From Clostridium rectalis (lineage in GTDB: Bacteria > Bacillota > Clostridia > Clostridiales > Clostridiaceae), in assembly GCF_900626095.1 (NCBI RefSeq), contig NZ_UYZZ01000008.1, positions 62,001 to 126,000 of the forward strand: a DNA stretch of 64,000 nucleotides. The letters run 5' to 3'. This document shows, in pieces, positions 8,370 to 15,810 of the stretch. The notes under the pieces were generated by a model. That model was not told the DNA's origin. It did not search any database and saw only the letters and a program-made list of their open reading frames with translations. The translations under genes were made by a program, and so were the position numbers. Each line of letters begins with the position of its first letter. The first letter of the stretch is position 1.

Positions 8370-8815
8370 TAAACTCCACTCTCCCTTATGTTAACTTTTT
8401 TCATCACCTGGATATCCTTATGTTGCCTATACCATTTTTCCTTTTCAAATCCAATTTTATTTAAGGTAATCTGCATAAATATATCTTTATCCTGTGTATA
8501 ATCTACAGTAATGTCCTTTATACTTATTTTTTCATCTTCAACTTTTATGAATAAATTTAAAAATAATTTTTTTAATCTTTCCATAACCTCTATTTGTTCT
8601 AATCTTTTATATAGAGCTTTAGGATCTACAAAATACATTATTTGTATTGTTGTATTTTCCTCATACGTCCATTTGCTTCTTTCTTCTTGTTTATTACTTA
8701 TAATGTAAATAAAAAAAGAAGGAGCTTTTATGCCTTCTTTCATCTCTTCAATATAAGTTGGATATTCAAATTCCCCATTTATCTTTTCACATATTTTCAT
8801 AAGCAATTTTTTCAT
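8369..8815 (-). CDS. Tail terminator-like protein (XkdJ/YqbJ position)
   Basis: 148 residues. Pattern GEFEYPTYIEEMKEGIKAPS followed by FFIYI, and the ending KIGFEKEKWYRQHKDIQVMK, recall small phage proteins annotated as tail terminators. It would cap the tube/sheath at the end that in a phage faces the head. Position between the gp10-like gene (11 bp upstream) and the sheath (one-base overlap) agrees with xkdJ. Function is by family and position. Confidence 0.72.
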   Translation of the reverse strand: MKKLLMKICEKINGEFEYPTYIEEMKEGIKAPSFFIYIISNKQEERSKWTYEENTTIQIMYFVDPKALYKRLEQIEVMERLKKLFLNLFIKVEDEKISIKDITVDYTQDKDIFMQITLNKIGFEKEKWYRQHKDIQVMKKVNIRESGV

Positions 8816-8826
8816 AAATTCACCTA

Positions 8827-9216
8827 CTATTTAAGCTTATCTAATAAACCATTCATATAACTACTTAATTCTTTCAAAATCAAAAATTTAGAGTTTTTAA
8901 TTCCTTTTTCAATGAAGTGATTTCCTGGTATAAATACATCCCTGTTATTTAAAACATCATGAATTACATAACCATTATTAATTTTTCTAGCATCTTCTAC
9001 ATCTATTGATATTTCAATGGAATTTTCATTTAAAAAATCTAATTTAAAATTAGCATTTTTAATTTCACTTGGCATAAGCTTTTTAACGCTATCTTCTATT
9101 ATTCTTGCTGATTTTTTTAACTCTAATATTTTTCCCTTTGATTTAACTTGATCTAAATGTTTTTCTAAATCTCTTTCAAATGATTTATATTCATCTACTT
9201 TAAAACACTCAACCAT
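8827..9216 (-). CDS. HK97 gp10-like tail completion protein (XkdI position)
   Basis: 129 residues with ATG 9216 behind AAAGGAGTTAAAT. Early helical part (YKSFERDLEKHLDQVKSKGK) followed by a beta segment (VIHDVLNNRDVFIPGNHFIE, then KGIKNSK) is characteristic of the HK97 gp10 group, including the G(N/H)HF pattern. In phages this protein links connector and tail. It is the first structural gene of the visible operon: no capsid, connector, portal or terminase gene precedes it. Confidence 0.78.
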   Translation of the reverse strand: MVECFKVDEYKSFERDLEKHLDQVKSKGKILELKKSARIIEDSVKKLMPSEIKNANFKLDFLNENSIEISIDVEDARKINNGYVIHDVLNNRDVFIPGNHFIEKGIKNSKFLILKELSSYMNGLLDKLK

Positions 9217-9237
9217 AAATTTAACTCCTTTTAATTT

Positions 9238-9267
9238 TTATAAGTTAAATTTTATAACTACATTCAA
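9238..9267 (-). CDS. Nine-codon open frame behind a very strong Shine-Dalgarno
   Basis: On the minus strand AGGAGGTGG is followed six bases later by TTG, giving MNVVIKFNL and a stop, and then the gp10-like gene 21 bp on. It may be a leader peptide, or the remnant of the gene that preceded xkdI before head genes were lost. Coding status is uncertain. Confidence 0.25.
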   Translation of the reverse strand: MNVVIKFNL

Positions 9268-9572
9268 TTTAACCACCTCCTATAATTTTAAAGCTTAAGA
9301 TAATTTTTATAAAAACAAATACCCTTAGCTGTCTTTTCTCCTAATTAACTCAATAATTTAATTACTAAAAAAGACATTCATAAAATCAATAAAAAATAAA
9401 AGCACATACCTAAAATAAATATTTTCTCTATAGTTATAGTTTTATTATCTGAACTGTTTACTAAAAAGAAACATATTTTAAAGATAGTGCTTTTGTTTTT
9501 TTATAATCTTTGACAATACTATAGTAACACAGATTCTTTAGTGATTTGTCTTATGTTAATCTCACTTTTGTC
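9268..9572. promoter_or_regulatory. Non-coding region between activator and tail operon
   Basis: About 300 AT-rich bases without a convincing gene. This is where the tail (late) operon promoter must lie. A perfect 10-bp palindrome TACTATAGTA is at 9517-9526 and a minus-strand TATAA-like run lies near 9503-9508; either could be part of an activator-dependent promoter. A spaced pair GTCTTTT/AAAAGAC flanks 9332-9376. No operator copy of the kind found near 10.4 kb is present here. Confidence 0.4.
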
Positions 9573-10094
9573 TTACTCTTTATTTTTTATTCCTATTAAC
9601 TCCCCCATATAACATATTAAACTATCCTTCTTTCTATATGCCGTAGCTCTTGACATATTAAAAATCATAGATATTTGATCTATAGATTTATTTTCTCCAT
9701 ACTTATATCTTAAAAATTTTCTATCATCTTCTTCTAATAGGTTTATATTATAATTAATATCCTCCACTTGTTCCTCTAATTCTCTTATCCTAGTATGTAG
9801 TTTTAATATCTTTTGTTTTTTATATACTAATTCTCTTTCCAATTTTTCTATAGCTCTTATAGCTTCCTTCTCTGCATAACTTGTATTATCATAAGAAATT
9901 TGAACCTTTTCTCCATAATATATGCTTCTACTTTCCTCTCCTAAAGTGATATTAGTATGACATATATCCTTTTCTATTTCTTCCTTTTGTTTCCATAATA
10001 TTAATACCTTACTTTTTAATCTTTCTATATTCTTCAAATAATAATAGTATCTATATACCAACTTTTCTGTCTTCTTTAAAATTTCTTTATTCAT
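9573..10094 (-). CDS. Phage late-gene activator, sigma-70 region-4-like HTH (Xpf-like role)
   Basis: 173 residues. The N-terminal two thirds are long charged helices (about 10-125); the C-terminus (DDRKFLRYKYGENKSIDQIS, MIFNMSRATAYRKKDSL) is a sigma region-4-like helix-turn-helix. The upstream ATG at 10115 would put the Shine-Dalgarno GGGGGAAAGG inside the gene, so I chose ATG 10094. In PBSX the sigma-like Xpf switches on the late tail operon; this gene occupies the same position. An operator copy lies 24 bp before the start, so it is probably controlled by the repressor. Confidence 0.75.
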   Translation of the reverse strand: MNKEILKKTEKLVYRYYYYLKNIERLKSKVLILWKQKEEIEKDICHTNITLGEESRSIYYGEKVQISYDNTSYAEKEAIRAIEKLERELVYKKQKILKLHTRIRELEEQVEDINYNINLLEEDDRKFLRYKYGENKSIDQISMIFNMSRATAYRKKDSLICYMGELIGIKNKE

Positions 10095-10117
10095 AACCTT
10101 TCCCCCATTATACATTA

Positions 10118-10134
10118 GTAAACATTTAGTTTAC
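10118..10134. promoter_or_regulatory. Repressor operator copy 1
   Basis: GTAAACATTTAGTTTAC, a near-perfect 17-bp dyad, lies between the small Xre gene and the activator gene. It matches the two copies in the divergent promoter region, so a block on activator expression is inferred. Confidence 0.6.
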
Positions 10135-10139
10135 CTAAA

Positions 10140-10331
10140 TTACAAAAAAATTTCTTCTATAGTTAAATTGAATTCATTTGCTATAATTTTTGCCTCCTCT
10201 AAAGAAAAAGGAATTTTCCCATTCTCTCTTCTATTATAAGAACTTCTAGATAACTCTATTATCTCGCCCATCTCCTTTTGAGTAAGTCCATTTAAAATTC
10301 TATATGCTTTTAACATCTCATATTTTTTCAT
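10140..10331 (-). CDS. Small Xre-family HTH regulator
   Basis: 63 residues consisting of one HTH_3 domain: AYRILNGLTQKEMGEIIELS (helices 1-2), RSSYNRRENGKIPFSLEEAK (recognition helix and after). Cro-sized, with no dimerisation extension. First gene behind the operator-filled consensus promoter, so it is made when the repressor leaves. A Cro-like or activating role in the tailocin switch is inferred. Shine-Dalgarno GGAGGGATTAAT precedes the ATG. Confidence 0.82.
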   Translation of the reverse strand: MKKYEMLKAYRILNGLTQKEMGEIIELSRSSYNRRENGKIPFSLEEAKIIANEFNLTIEEIFL

Positions 10332-10371
10332 ATTAATCCCTCCTAATCTTTGTAAACTTTACGTTGACTTT

Positions 10372-10400
10372 ATTATAGTAAACATATTGTTTACTGTCAA
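10372..10400 (-). promoter_or_regulatory. Consensus promoter with operator as its 17-bp spacer
   Basis: Read on the minus strand: TTGACA (10395-10400), exactly 17 bp, TATAAT (10372-10377). The spacer (10378-10394) is GTAAACATATTGTTTAC on the plus strand, the best operator copy. A repressor bound there would occlude both hexamers. It reads into the Xre and activator genes. A degenerate copy (13 of 17 matches) is at 10352-10368. Confidence 0.8.
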
Positions 10401-10458
10401 CAGTTTTTATAATTAAAGTTATGAATAATATTCATTAAGTTGACAATAATTTTAAAAG

Positions 10459-10478
10459 GTAAACATTTAGTTTATAAT
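10459..10478 (+). promoter_or_regulatory. Operator copy overlapping the repressor's own -10
   Basis: GTAAACATTTAGTTTAT (10459-10475) overlaps a TATAAT at 10473-10478 upstream of the rightward repressor gene. A TTGACA at 10440-10445 is too far for a normal -35. Negative autoregulation by the repressor is inferred. Confidence 0.55.
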
Positions 10479-10501
10479 ATAACTATGTAGGTGGTGATAT
10501 T

Positions 10502-10882
10502 ATGTGTGAATTAAAAGATAGAATTAAACAGGAAAGATTAAAAAGAGAATTGAGTCAACGAGAGCTAGCAAAAATAATGAATGTATCTAAACAAACCATA
10601 TCAAATTGGGAAAATGGTAACAGGGTACCTGATGTGTTAACATTAAAAAAATTAGCGGATTATTTTAATGTTTCTACAGATTATCTTCTCTGTAGAACAG
10701 ACCATCCCCAGGGAATGATACAAAATACCACTATAGATGGAAATAATATTGAACTTGAACTTGATAGAACAATTTTTCCTAATGGATTAACTTACGAAGA
10801 AGTGATGGAAAAATTAAAAGCCCTTGAAAAATTAGAAAAAGCCGGATTTAAATTCAATCCTAATATATACAATGATAAGTGA
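10502..10882 (+). CDS. HTH repressor of the tail locus, no autoprotease domain
   Basis: 126 residues. Residues 5-60 are an Xre HTH (RLKRELSQRELAKIMNVSKQ, TISNWENGNRVPDVLTLKKL); the remaining 60 are a short charged tail (EEVMEKLKALEKLEKAGFKF). There is no S24/LexA-type peptidase domain, so RecA-stimulated self-cleavage is not available. Divergent from the tailocin control genes with operator copies at both promoters, it is the obvious repressor. ATG follows GGTGGTGATATT. Some other inducer must inactivate it; the LexA-box gene 170 bp downstream is a candidate. Confidence 0.82.
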   Translation: MCELKDRIKQERLKRELSQRELAKIMNVSKQTISNWENGNRVPDVLTLKKLADYFNVSTDYLLCRTDHPQGMIQNTTIDGNNIELELDRTIFPNGLTYEEVMEKLKALEKLEKAGFKFNPNIYNDK

Positions 10883-10888
10883 TCTAAT

Positions 10889-10915
10889 GGTACTGGGTAA
10901 AACTATCTCAGTACC
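10889..10915 (+). terminator. Terminator after repressor
   Basis: GGTACTG and CAGTACC form a stem with a 13-base loop, followed by TCTTTAATTTT. It begins 7 bp after the repressor stop codon. Confidence 0.6.
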
Positions 10916-10990
10916 TCTTTAATTTTCTACTCTATTTCCAATTTATTCTATATACTTAAAAAACCTTTTCCATTTTCCCAATTATTATGG

Positions 10991-11021
10991 TATAATTTAA
11001 TCAAACTTAGAACATATGTTC
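10991..11021 (+). promoter_or_regulatory. Promoter with perfect LexA (SOS) box
   Basis: TATAAT at 10991-10996 is followed by GAACATATGTTC at 11010-11021, a perfect Gram-positive LexA box (GAAC-N4-GTTC). A weak -35 (TTTCCA) lies 18 bp upstream of the -10. The box lies where the transcript would start, so LexA binding should block initiation or clearance. It is the only such box noticed in the window. Confidence 0.75.
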
Positions 11022-11048
11022 GATTATTATTTAAAAGGGGATGTCTAA

Positions 11049-11189
11049 ATGGACTTAAACGGAATATTTGCTATAAAAATAAATGGTGAAGTTGTATATA
11101 AGAATAATTTTTTAAAAACAAATACTAAAAAAGATGCCATTTCAAAATACCCTACAAATTATAAAACTATAACATCTAATAATAAATAA
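11049..11189 (+). CDS. 46-residue SOS-controlled small protein
   Basis: Starts ATG 11049, eight bases after AAAAGGGG. Sequence begins MDLNGIFAIKINGEVVYKNN, with a likely beta-hairpin (FAIKINGEVVY) and a basic second half (KTNTKKDAISKYPTNYK). No family recognised. The promoter carries a perfect LexA box and the gene lies just beyond the tail-locus repressor, which cannot cleave itself. I infer it may antagonise that repressor after DNA damage; it could equally be an unrelated SOS protein such as a cell-division inhibitor. Confidence 0.65.
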   Translation: MDLNGIFAIKINGEVVYKNNFLKTNTKKDAISKYPTNYKTITSNNK

Positions 11190-11232
11190 ATTTATATATG
11201 TAGTGAAGAGTACGATAACTTACAACTAATTT

Positions 11233-12252
11233 TTAACACCTTCCCTCTTCACTTTTAGCTCTTTTTCTAACTGTACTTCTTATAGCTAATTTAGGTTGCA
11301 AAGTAACATTTTCACAAAACTTATCATTATTTTCTATTTTTCTAAGTATCATATCTGCAGCTAATGTACCCATATTATATTTAGGTTGTATAACAGAAGT
11401 TAAAGATATCTCTTCAAGTTTAGCAAAGGAAATATCATCAAATCCAACTATGCCAACTTCATCTGGTATTTTAAATCCAAGTTCTCTTAATGCCTGCATT
11501 GCTCCTAAGGCTATTAAATCATTTACTGCAAAAATTCCGTCTATATCCTTATAGTTTGTAAAAATTTCTTTTGTTATTTCATAACCGGATTCTCTTGTAA
11601 AACTTCCTCCTACTATTAATTCATCTTTTATTTCTATATTAAATTCGTTTAAGGCCTTTTTATATCCATTTAACCTTTCCTTAGTAGATTTAATATTATT
11701 TTTATCCCCAATATATAATATATTCTTATATCCATTAGCAAGTAAATGTTTTGTAGCTATATATCCCCCTTGAAAATCATCTATTCCTATAAAATTTTCA
11801 TTTTCATATCCACTTTTTATACATAATGTTACTAGAGGAATCTCTATATTATTAATTAGTTCTGTGTTTTCTCCACCTACTGGAGCCCATATAATACCAT
11901 CAACCTTTTTACTTATAAGAAGTCTCATATATTCCTCTTCTCTTTTTACTTTCCCATTTGAGTTACATAAAAAAACATTGTAGCCTTTTTTGCTTACAGT
12001 ATCCTCTATTCCAAGTTCTATTTCTGGATAAAAAGGATTTGTTATATCTGGAATAATAATGCCTATGGTATTAGTTTTATTTGTTACTAAACCTCTAGCT
12101 ATAGCATTAGGTGTATAATTCATAGCTTTTGCTGTTTCACATACTAACCTTTTTGTTTTCTCACTAATATCACTACTATTATTTAAGGCCTTTGATACAG
12201 CTGCTACAGATATATTAAGTTTTTCTGCAATATGTTTTAAAGTAGTTGCCAT
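11233..12252 (-). CDS. LacI-family transcriptional regulator
   Basis: 339 residues. N-terminal LacI HTH (TLKHIAEKLNISVAAVSKAL) and hinge (YTPNAIARGLVTNKTNTIGI), then a periplasmic-binding-like effector domain with IIIPDITNPFYPEIELGIED, DGIFAVNDLIALGAMQALRE and VGIVGFDDISFAKLEEISLT. Such proteins bind a sugar or related ligand and repress nearby genes. The ligand is unknown; no sugar operon adjoins, and the next leftward-transcribed genes upstream are the hotdog pair, separated by a terminator. It may act elsewhere. Confidence 0.88.
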   Translation of the reverse strand: MATTLKHIAEKLNISVAAVSKALNNSSDISEKTKRLVCETAKAMNYTPNAIARGLVTNKTNTIGIIIPDITNPFYPEIELGIEDTVSKKGYNVFLCNSNGKVKREEEYMRLLISKKVDGIIWAPVGGENTELINNIEIPLVTLCIKSGYENENFIGIDDFQGGYIATKHLLANGYKNILYIGDKNNIKSTKERLNGYKKALNEFNIEIKDELIVGGSFTRESGYEITKEIFTNYKDIDGIFAVNDLIALGAMQALRELGFKIPDEVGIVGFDDISFAKLEEISLTSVIQPKYNMGTLAADMILRKIENNDKFCENVTLQPKLAIRSTVRKRAKSEEGRC

Positions 12253-12338
12253 AATTTTTCTTCCTTTTCTTTTTTATTTTAAATAATATTATTTCTTTTA
12301 TAATATCATATGAAAACAAAATTTCCCATAATAAAAAG

Positions 12339-12367
12339 AAGGTATTGACACATAAGTTCAATACCTT
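12339..12367 (-). terminator. Terminator of the hotdog gene pair
   Basis: AAGGTATTGA / TCAATACCTT stem with a 9-base loop; on the minus strand it is followed by CTTTTTATT. Lies 35 bp after the stop of the second hotdog gene. Confidence 0.75.
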
Positions 12368-12402
12368 ATCTTTATATAAATGAACTAATCCTCGCTTTTT
12401 AG

Positions 12403-12798
12403 TTATATTTCATAAACTGCAAAGGTTTCTGTTGTCATAACTGGGTCTTCTAATACATTAACAGCCGAGTTCTGAGTTGCTACCTTTGCATTTTCTGCTA
12501 TTTTAAATGCTCTTGACTGTATTTTTAATTTATTGCCACAAACTCCTGTAATCCTACCAACTACTTCTATAAAATCTCCCGAATAAGTAGGAGCTGTAAA
12601 ACTTATTTTATCATATTTTTTACATTCTCCACCATTGCCAGCATACATTGCACATAAATTAGTTGCCACATCTCCCATATATTCTATTGTTTTTGAACCA
12701 TTAACTAATTCTCCTGCATAGTGCGCATCTCCTGCTGATATACGTACACGTATCATAGCTTCATAGTTTTTATCTGGCTTAACAAATATTTCTGCCAT
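12403..12798 (-). CDS. Hotdog-fold ammonia-lyase-like protein (paralogue of next gene)
   Basis: 131 residues. It shares with its neighbour the pattern R(I)SAGDAHYAGELV, YMGDVATNLCAM and SFTAPTYSGDFIEVVGRI, the hotdog core seen in beta-alanyl-CoA and 3-aminobutyryl-CoA ammonia lyases. These enzymes reversibly remove ammonia from beta-aminoacyl-CoA in amino-acid fermentation. The acidic residue region DGDESLF of the neighbour is replaced by AGNGGECKKY, so it may be a non-catalytic partner or have another substrate. Forty bp downstream of its paralogue, same operon. Confidence 0.7.
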   Translation of the reverse strand: MAEIFVKPDKNYEAMIRVRISAGDAHYAGELVNGSKTIEYMGDVATNLCAMYAGNGGECKKYDKISFTAPTYSGDFIEVVGRITGVCGNKLKIQSRAFKIAENAKVATQNSAVNVLEDPVMTTETFAVYEI

Positions 12799-12838
12799 TT
12801 AAAGCACCCCCAATATTTTTTTACATTAAATTTTTTAA

Positions 12839-13276
12839 TTACTCCCATTTATTCTTAACTATTCCGTCTGGTTGAACACCTCTTTGAAGAGGTTTTTTAA
12901 CTACTAATGTTCCCGTTGCTTTTGCAACAAGTACTGGAGGATCTAGTATATCGATTTCATTTGCCCCAGCCTCTGGTTTTCCATTAAGTTTTGCTGGAGT
13001 AGCTACTTTATAAGTTTCAAATTCACAAGTACGTGAGCTATTGCCTAATTTAACAATACGTCCTCTACATTCTATATAATCACCTTCATAAACAGGAGCT
13101 AAAAATTCTACATCTTTATATCCTAAAAATAATGATTCATCTCCATCTTGTAATACACAAAGTTCAGTTCCAACATCTCCATAAATGTCTAGATGCTTAT
13201 TAGGTTGTACAACTCCTCCTAAATAATGTGCATCCTCTGGATTCATTCTATACCTTAGTACAGATTCTCTTACCAT
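12839..13276 (-). CDS. Beta-alanyl-CoA / 3-aminobutyryl-CoA ammonia-lyase-like hotdog protein
   Basis: 145 residues from the ATG at 13276, which follows GGGAGGTGCCTTTT; the GTG at 13285 is inside that Shine-Dalgarno. Motifs MNPEDAHYLGGVV, YGDVGTELCVLQDGDESLF and GYKDVEFLAPVYEGDYIECR closely follow Clostridium propionicum beta-alanyl-CoA:ammonia lyase (known length 145). The enzyme adds or removes ammonia across acrylyl- or crotonyl-CoA. No other lysine- or beta-alanine-fermentation genes are adjacent, so the substrate is open. Confidence 0.78.
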   Translation of the reverse strand: MVRESVLRYRMNPEDAHYLGGVVQPNKHLDIYGDVGTELCVLQDGDESLFLGYKDVEFLAPVYEGDYIECRGRIVKLGNSSRTCEFETYKVATPAKLNGKPEAGANEIDILDPPVLVAKATGTLVVKKPLQRGVQPDGIVKNKWE

Positions 13277-13718
13277 AAAAGGCACCTCCCAATTTTTTAA
13301 CTTATTGTAGGACTTCTTTGCCTCCCTACACTAGTAATTATATGTTCTACTTTAGGAAATATTTGTAAGATATTAATAATACAGAAAAATTTTTATCCCC
13401 ATTTTTTTACACTAATTACCTGATTATTATGGAATATTTTCCTTTAAACTTATGTTAATTGATTATTATCTTTATTCTTATAGTATTTTGTAACAATTTA
13501 ATTTTATTATCATATTATAATTAAGTATTCTAAATTTTCTTAAATTTTACTTTGATTAATATTCCACTTATAATATGTTATAAGTAAATTTATTACTTGT
13601 ATTTATAGAAATAGAGTATGCTATTTAAATAAAGTATAGCTTATTTCTATATTATTATAAATATATGTGGATTTTATATTATTTTTGCTATATAATATAT
13701 ATTGTGTTCTTTAGGAAT
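13277..13718. promoter_or_regulatory. Divergent AT-rich intergenic region
   Basis: About 440 bases between the leftward hotdog pair and rightward FBPase gene. Both promoters must lie here. Several TATAAT-like runs occur (for example near 13515 and 13570), but I could not assign -35 elements with confidence. No riboswitch signature or small gene was seen. Confidence 0.35.
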
Positions 13719-15725
13719 ATGGAAGGAGAATGTGCTATACCCATGACGTTGTATGATGAAAATAACCTTAATATTATTAAAGAGGATCTAAGATACTTAA
13801 AACTTTTAGCTACTAAATATCCTACAATATCCTCTGCTAGTACAGAAATTATAAATTTGCAAGCAATATTAAATCTCCCAAAGGGAACAGAACACTTTAT
13901 AAGTGACATACATGGGGAGTATGAATCATTTACCCATATGCTGAAAAATGCATCTGGTGTAATAAAGCGTAAATTGGATGATATATTTGGTACTGCTCTT
14001 ATGGAAAATGAAAAAGCAAGTTTAGCAACTTTAATTTATTATCCAGAAGAAAAACTAGAGCTTTTAAAAGAGAGAGGCCAAAATTTAGAAGAATGGTATA
14101 AAGTTACGTTATACAGGTTAATTCAAGTATGTAAATCAGTTTCTTCAAAATACACCCGCTCTAAAGTAAGAAAAGCTTTACCTAAAGATTTTGCATATAT
14201 AATAGAAGAACTTTTAAACGAACAGGCTGATAGGGTTAATAAACAAGAATACTATACAGGAATTATTAATACTATAATCGATATTGGATGTGCAAATTCT
14301 TTTATAGTTGCACTATCTAAAGTAATTCAAAGACTTGTAGTGGACAGACTTCATATTATAGGGGATATTTATGATAGAGGTCCTGGCGCAGAAATAATTA
14401 TGGATGCACTTATAAAACACCATTCATTAGATATACAATGGGGAAATCACGATATTTTATGGATGGGAGCTGGTTCTGGTTCAAAGGCTTGTATAGCAAA
14501 TGTTTTAAGAATAAGTTTAAGATACGCTAATTTATCTACTATAGAAGATGGATACGGAATAAATCTTTTACCTTTAGCAACCTTTGCAATGGATGTTTAT
14601 GGGAAAGATCCTTGCAAAAGTTTTATTCCTAGAACTTTAGACAAAAACTTAAGTTATAATGAAGTAGCCTTATTTTCAAAAATGCATAAAGCTATTTCCA
14701 TTATTCAATTTAAACTAGAGGGCCAAAAGGTTAAAAGAAGACCTGAATTCAAAATGGATTATATGCTATTATTAGATAAAATTAATATAGAAGACGGTAC
14801 TGTAGGTGTGGGAGGTAAAAAGTATAAGTTAAACGATTTAAACTTTCCTACTGTAAATCCAAATGATCCTTATAACTTAACTAAGGAAGAGGAAACATTG
14901 ATAGAAAAACTAAGAGTTTCCTTTGTAAATAGTGAAAAACTCCAAAGACACATACGATTTATGTATAGTAAAGGAAGTTTATATTCTTTATATAATTCAA
15001 ATTTACTTTTCCATGGTTGTATTCCTTTAAATAAGGATGGTTCATTTAAAGAATTATCTATTGAAGGAAATGTTTATAGCGGTAAAAGCCTCCTAGATGC
15101 TTTAGATCGTTATGCAAGAGAAGCTTATTTTTATAAAAATGATATTACTGTAAAAAATTACGCTATGGATGTTATGTGGTATTTATGGTGTGGACCAATT
15201 TCCTCTTTCTTTGGTAAAGATAAAATAACTACATTTGAAAGATATTTTATTGATGACAAAGAAACTCATAAAGAAGAAAAAAATTACTACTATAAATATA
15301 GAGATGATGAAGAATTATGCAATAGAATATTTGAGGAGTTTAATCTAGATCCAAAAACGTCACATATAATAAATGGGCATATACCTGTTAAAACCAAGGA
15401 TGGAGAAAGCCCTATAAAGGCTAATGGTAAACTTTTAGTTATAGATGGGGGATTTTGTAGAGCTTACCAGCCTGAAACAGGTATAGCAGGATATACTTTA
15501 ATATACAACTCCTACGGTTTCCTTTTAACCTCCCATGAACCTTTTGAATCCATAAAAAAGGCCATAGAGGAAGAAAAGGATATTATATCCTCGACGATTA
15601 TACTTGAAAATTCAGTTACTAGAAAAAGAGTAGCTGATACGGATATAGGTAAAGAAATTTCTAAACAAATAAAAGACTTAGAAAAATTACTTGTAGCTTA
15701 TAGAAAAGGTTTAATCGAAGAATGA
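13719..15725 (+). CDS. fbp: Fructose-1,6-bisphosphatase, class III
   Basis: About 668 residues from ATG 13719 (MEGECAIPM), or 660 from ATG 13743, where homologues' MTLYDENNL starts; GGAAGGAGAA lies between them, so the start is uncertain. The large class III enzyme dephosphorylates fructose-1,6-bisphosphate in gluconeogenesis. Metallophosphatase motifs are visible: [10 protein letters not shown] (about 82), [11 protein letters not shown] (about 220), [15 protein letters not shown] (about 243) and the late [14 protein letters not shown] with [10 protein letters not shown]. Single-gene unit ended by a strong terminator. Confidence 0.93.
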   Translation: MEGECAIPMTLYDENNLNIIKEDLRYLKLLATKYPTISSASTEIINLQAILNLPKGTEHFISDIHGEYESFTHMLKNASGVIKRKLDDIFGTALMENEKASLATLIYYPEEKLELLKERGQNLEEWYKVTLYRLIQVCKSVSSKYTRSKVRKALPKDFAYIIEELLNEQADRVNKQEYYTGIINTIIDIGCANSFIVALSKVIQRLVVDRLHIIGDIYDRGPGAEIIMDALIKHHSLDIQWGNHDILWMGAGSGSKACIANVLRISLRYANLSTIEDGYGINLLPLATFAMDVYGKDPCKSFIPRTLDKNLSYNEVALFSKMHKAISIIQFKLEGQKVKRRPEFKMDYMLLLDKINIEDGTVGVGGKKYKLNDLNFPTVNPNDPYNLTKEEETLIEKLRVSFVNSEKLQRHIRFMYSKGSLYSLYNSNLLFHGCIPLNKDGSFKELSIEGNVYSGKSLLDALDRYAREAYFYKNDITVKNYAMDVMWYLWCGPISSFFGKDKITTFERYFIDDKETHKEEKNYYYKYRDDEELCNRIFEEFNLDPKTSHIINGHIPVKTKDGESPIKANGKLLVIDGGFCRAYQPETGIAGYTLIYNSYGFLLTSHEPFESIKKAIEEEKDIISSTIILENSVTRKRVADTDIGKEISKQIKDLEKLLVAYRKGLIEE

Positions 15726-15758
15726 GGACGCGAAACGTTAATTAAGGCTAAATAGGGT

Positions 15759-15809
15759 AAAGGGTCTATGTAAAAATAATTTTAAAAGTTGTTTTCACAT
15801 AGACCCTTT
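15759..15809. terminator. Terminator between convergent fbp and MATE genes
   Basis: AAAGGGTCTATGT pairs with ACATAGACCCTTT; the plus strand continues with T residues. It follows fbp by 33 bp and abuts the MATE stop codon, so it probably serves both. Confidence 0.8.
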
Positions 15810-15810
15810 T

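Noticed and set aside
10440-10445. TTGACA as -35 of the repressor promoter
   Set aside because: It is 27 bp from the nearest TATAAT, too far for a normal sigma-A promoter.
1-11200. Complete inducible prophage
   Set aside because: No integrase, replication, packaging or head gene is visible, and the structural operon starts directly with tail completion genes.
11202-11254. AGTGAAGAG / CTCTTCACT inverted repeat at the end of the LacI gene
   Set aside because: The loop is 36 bases and one arm is coding sequence; probably coincidence, though a weak terminator is possible.
13665-13718. Upstream extension of the FBPase reading frame (MWILYYF...)
   Set aside because: Hydrophobic, not found in the cytosolic enzyme family, and lacking a ribosome site; it is leader sequence.
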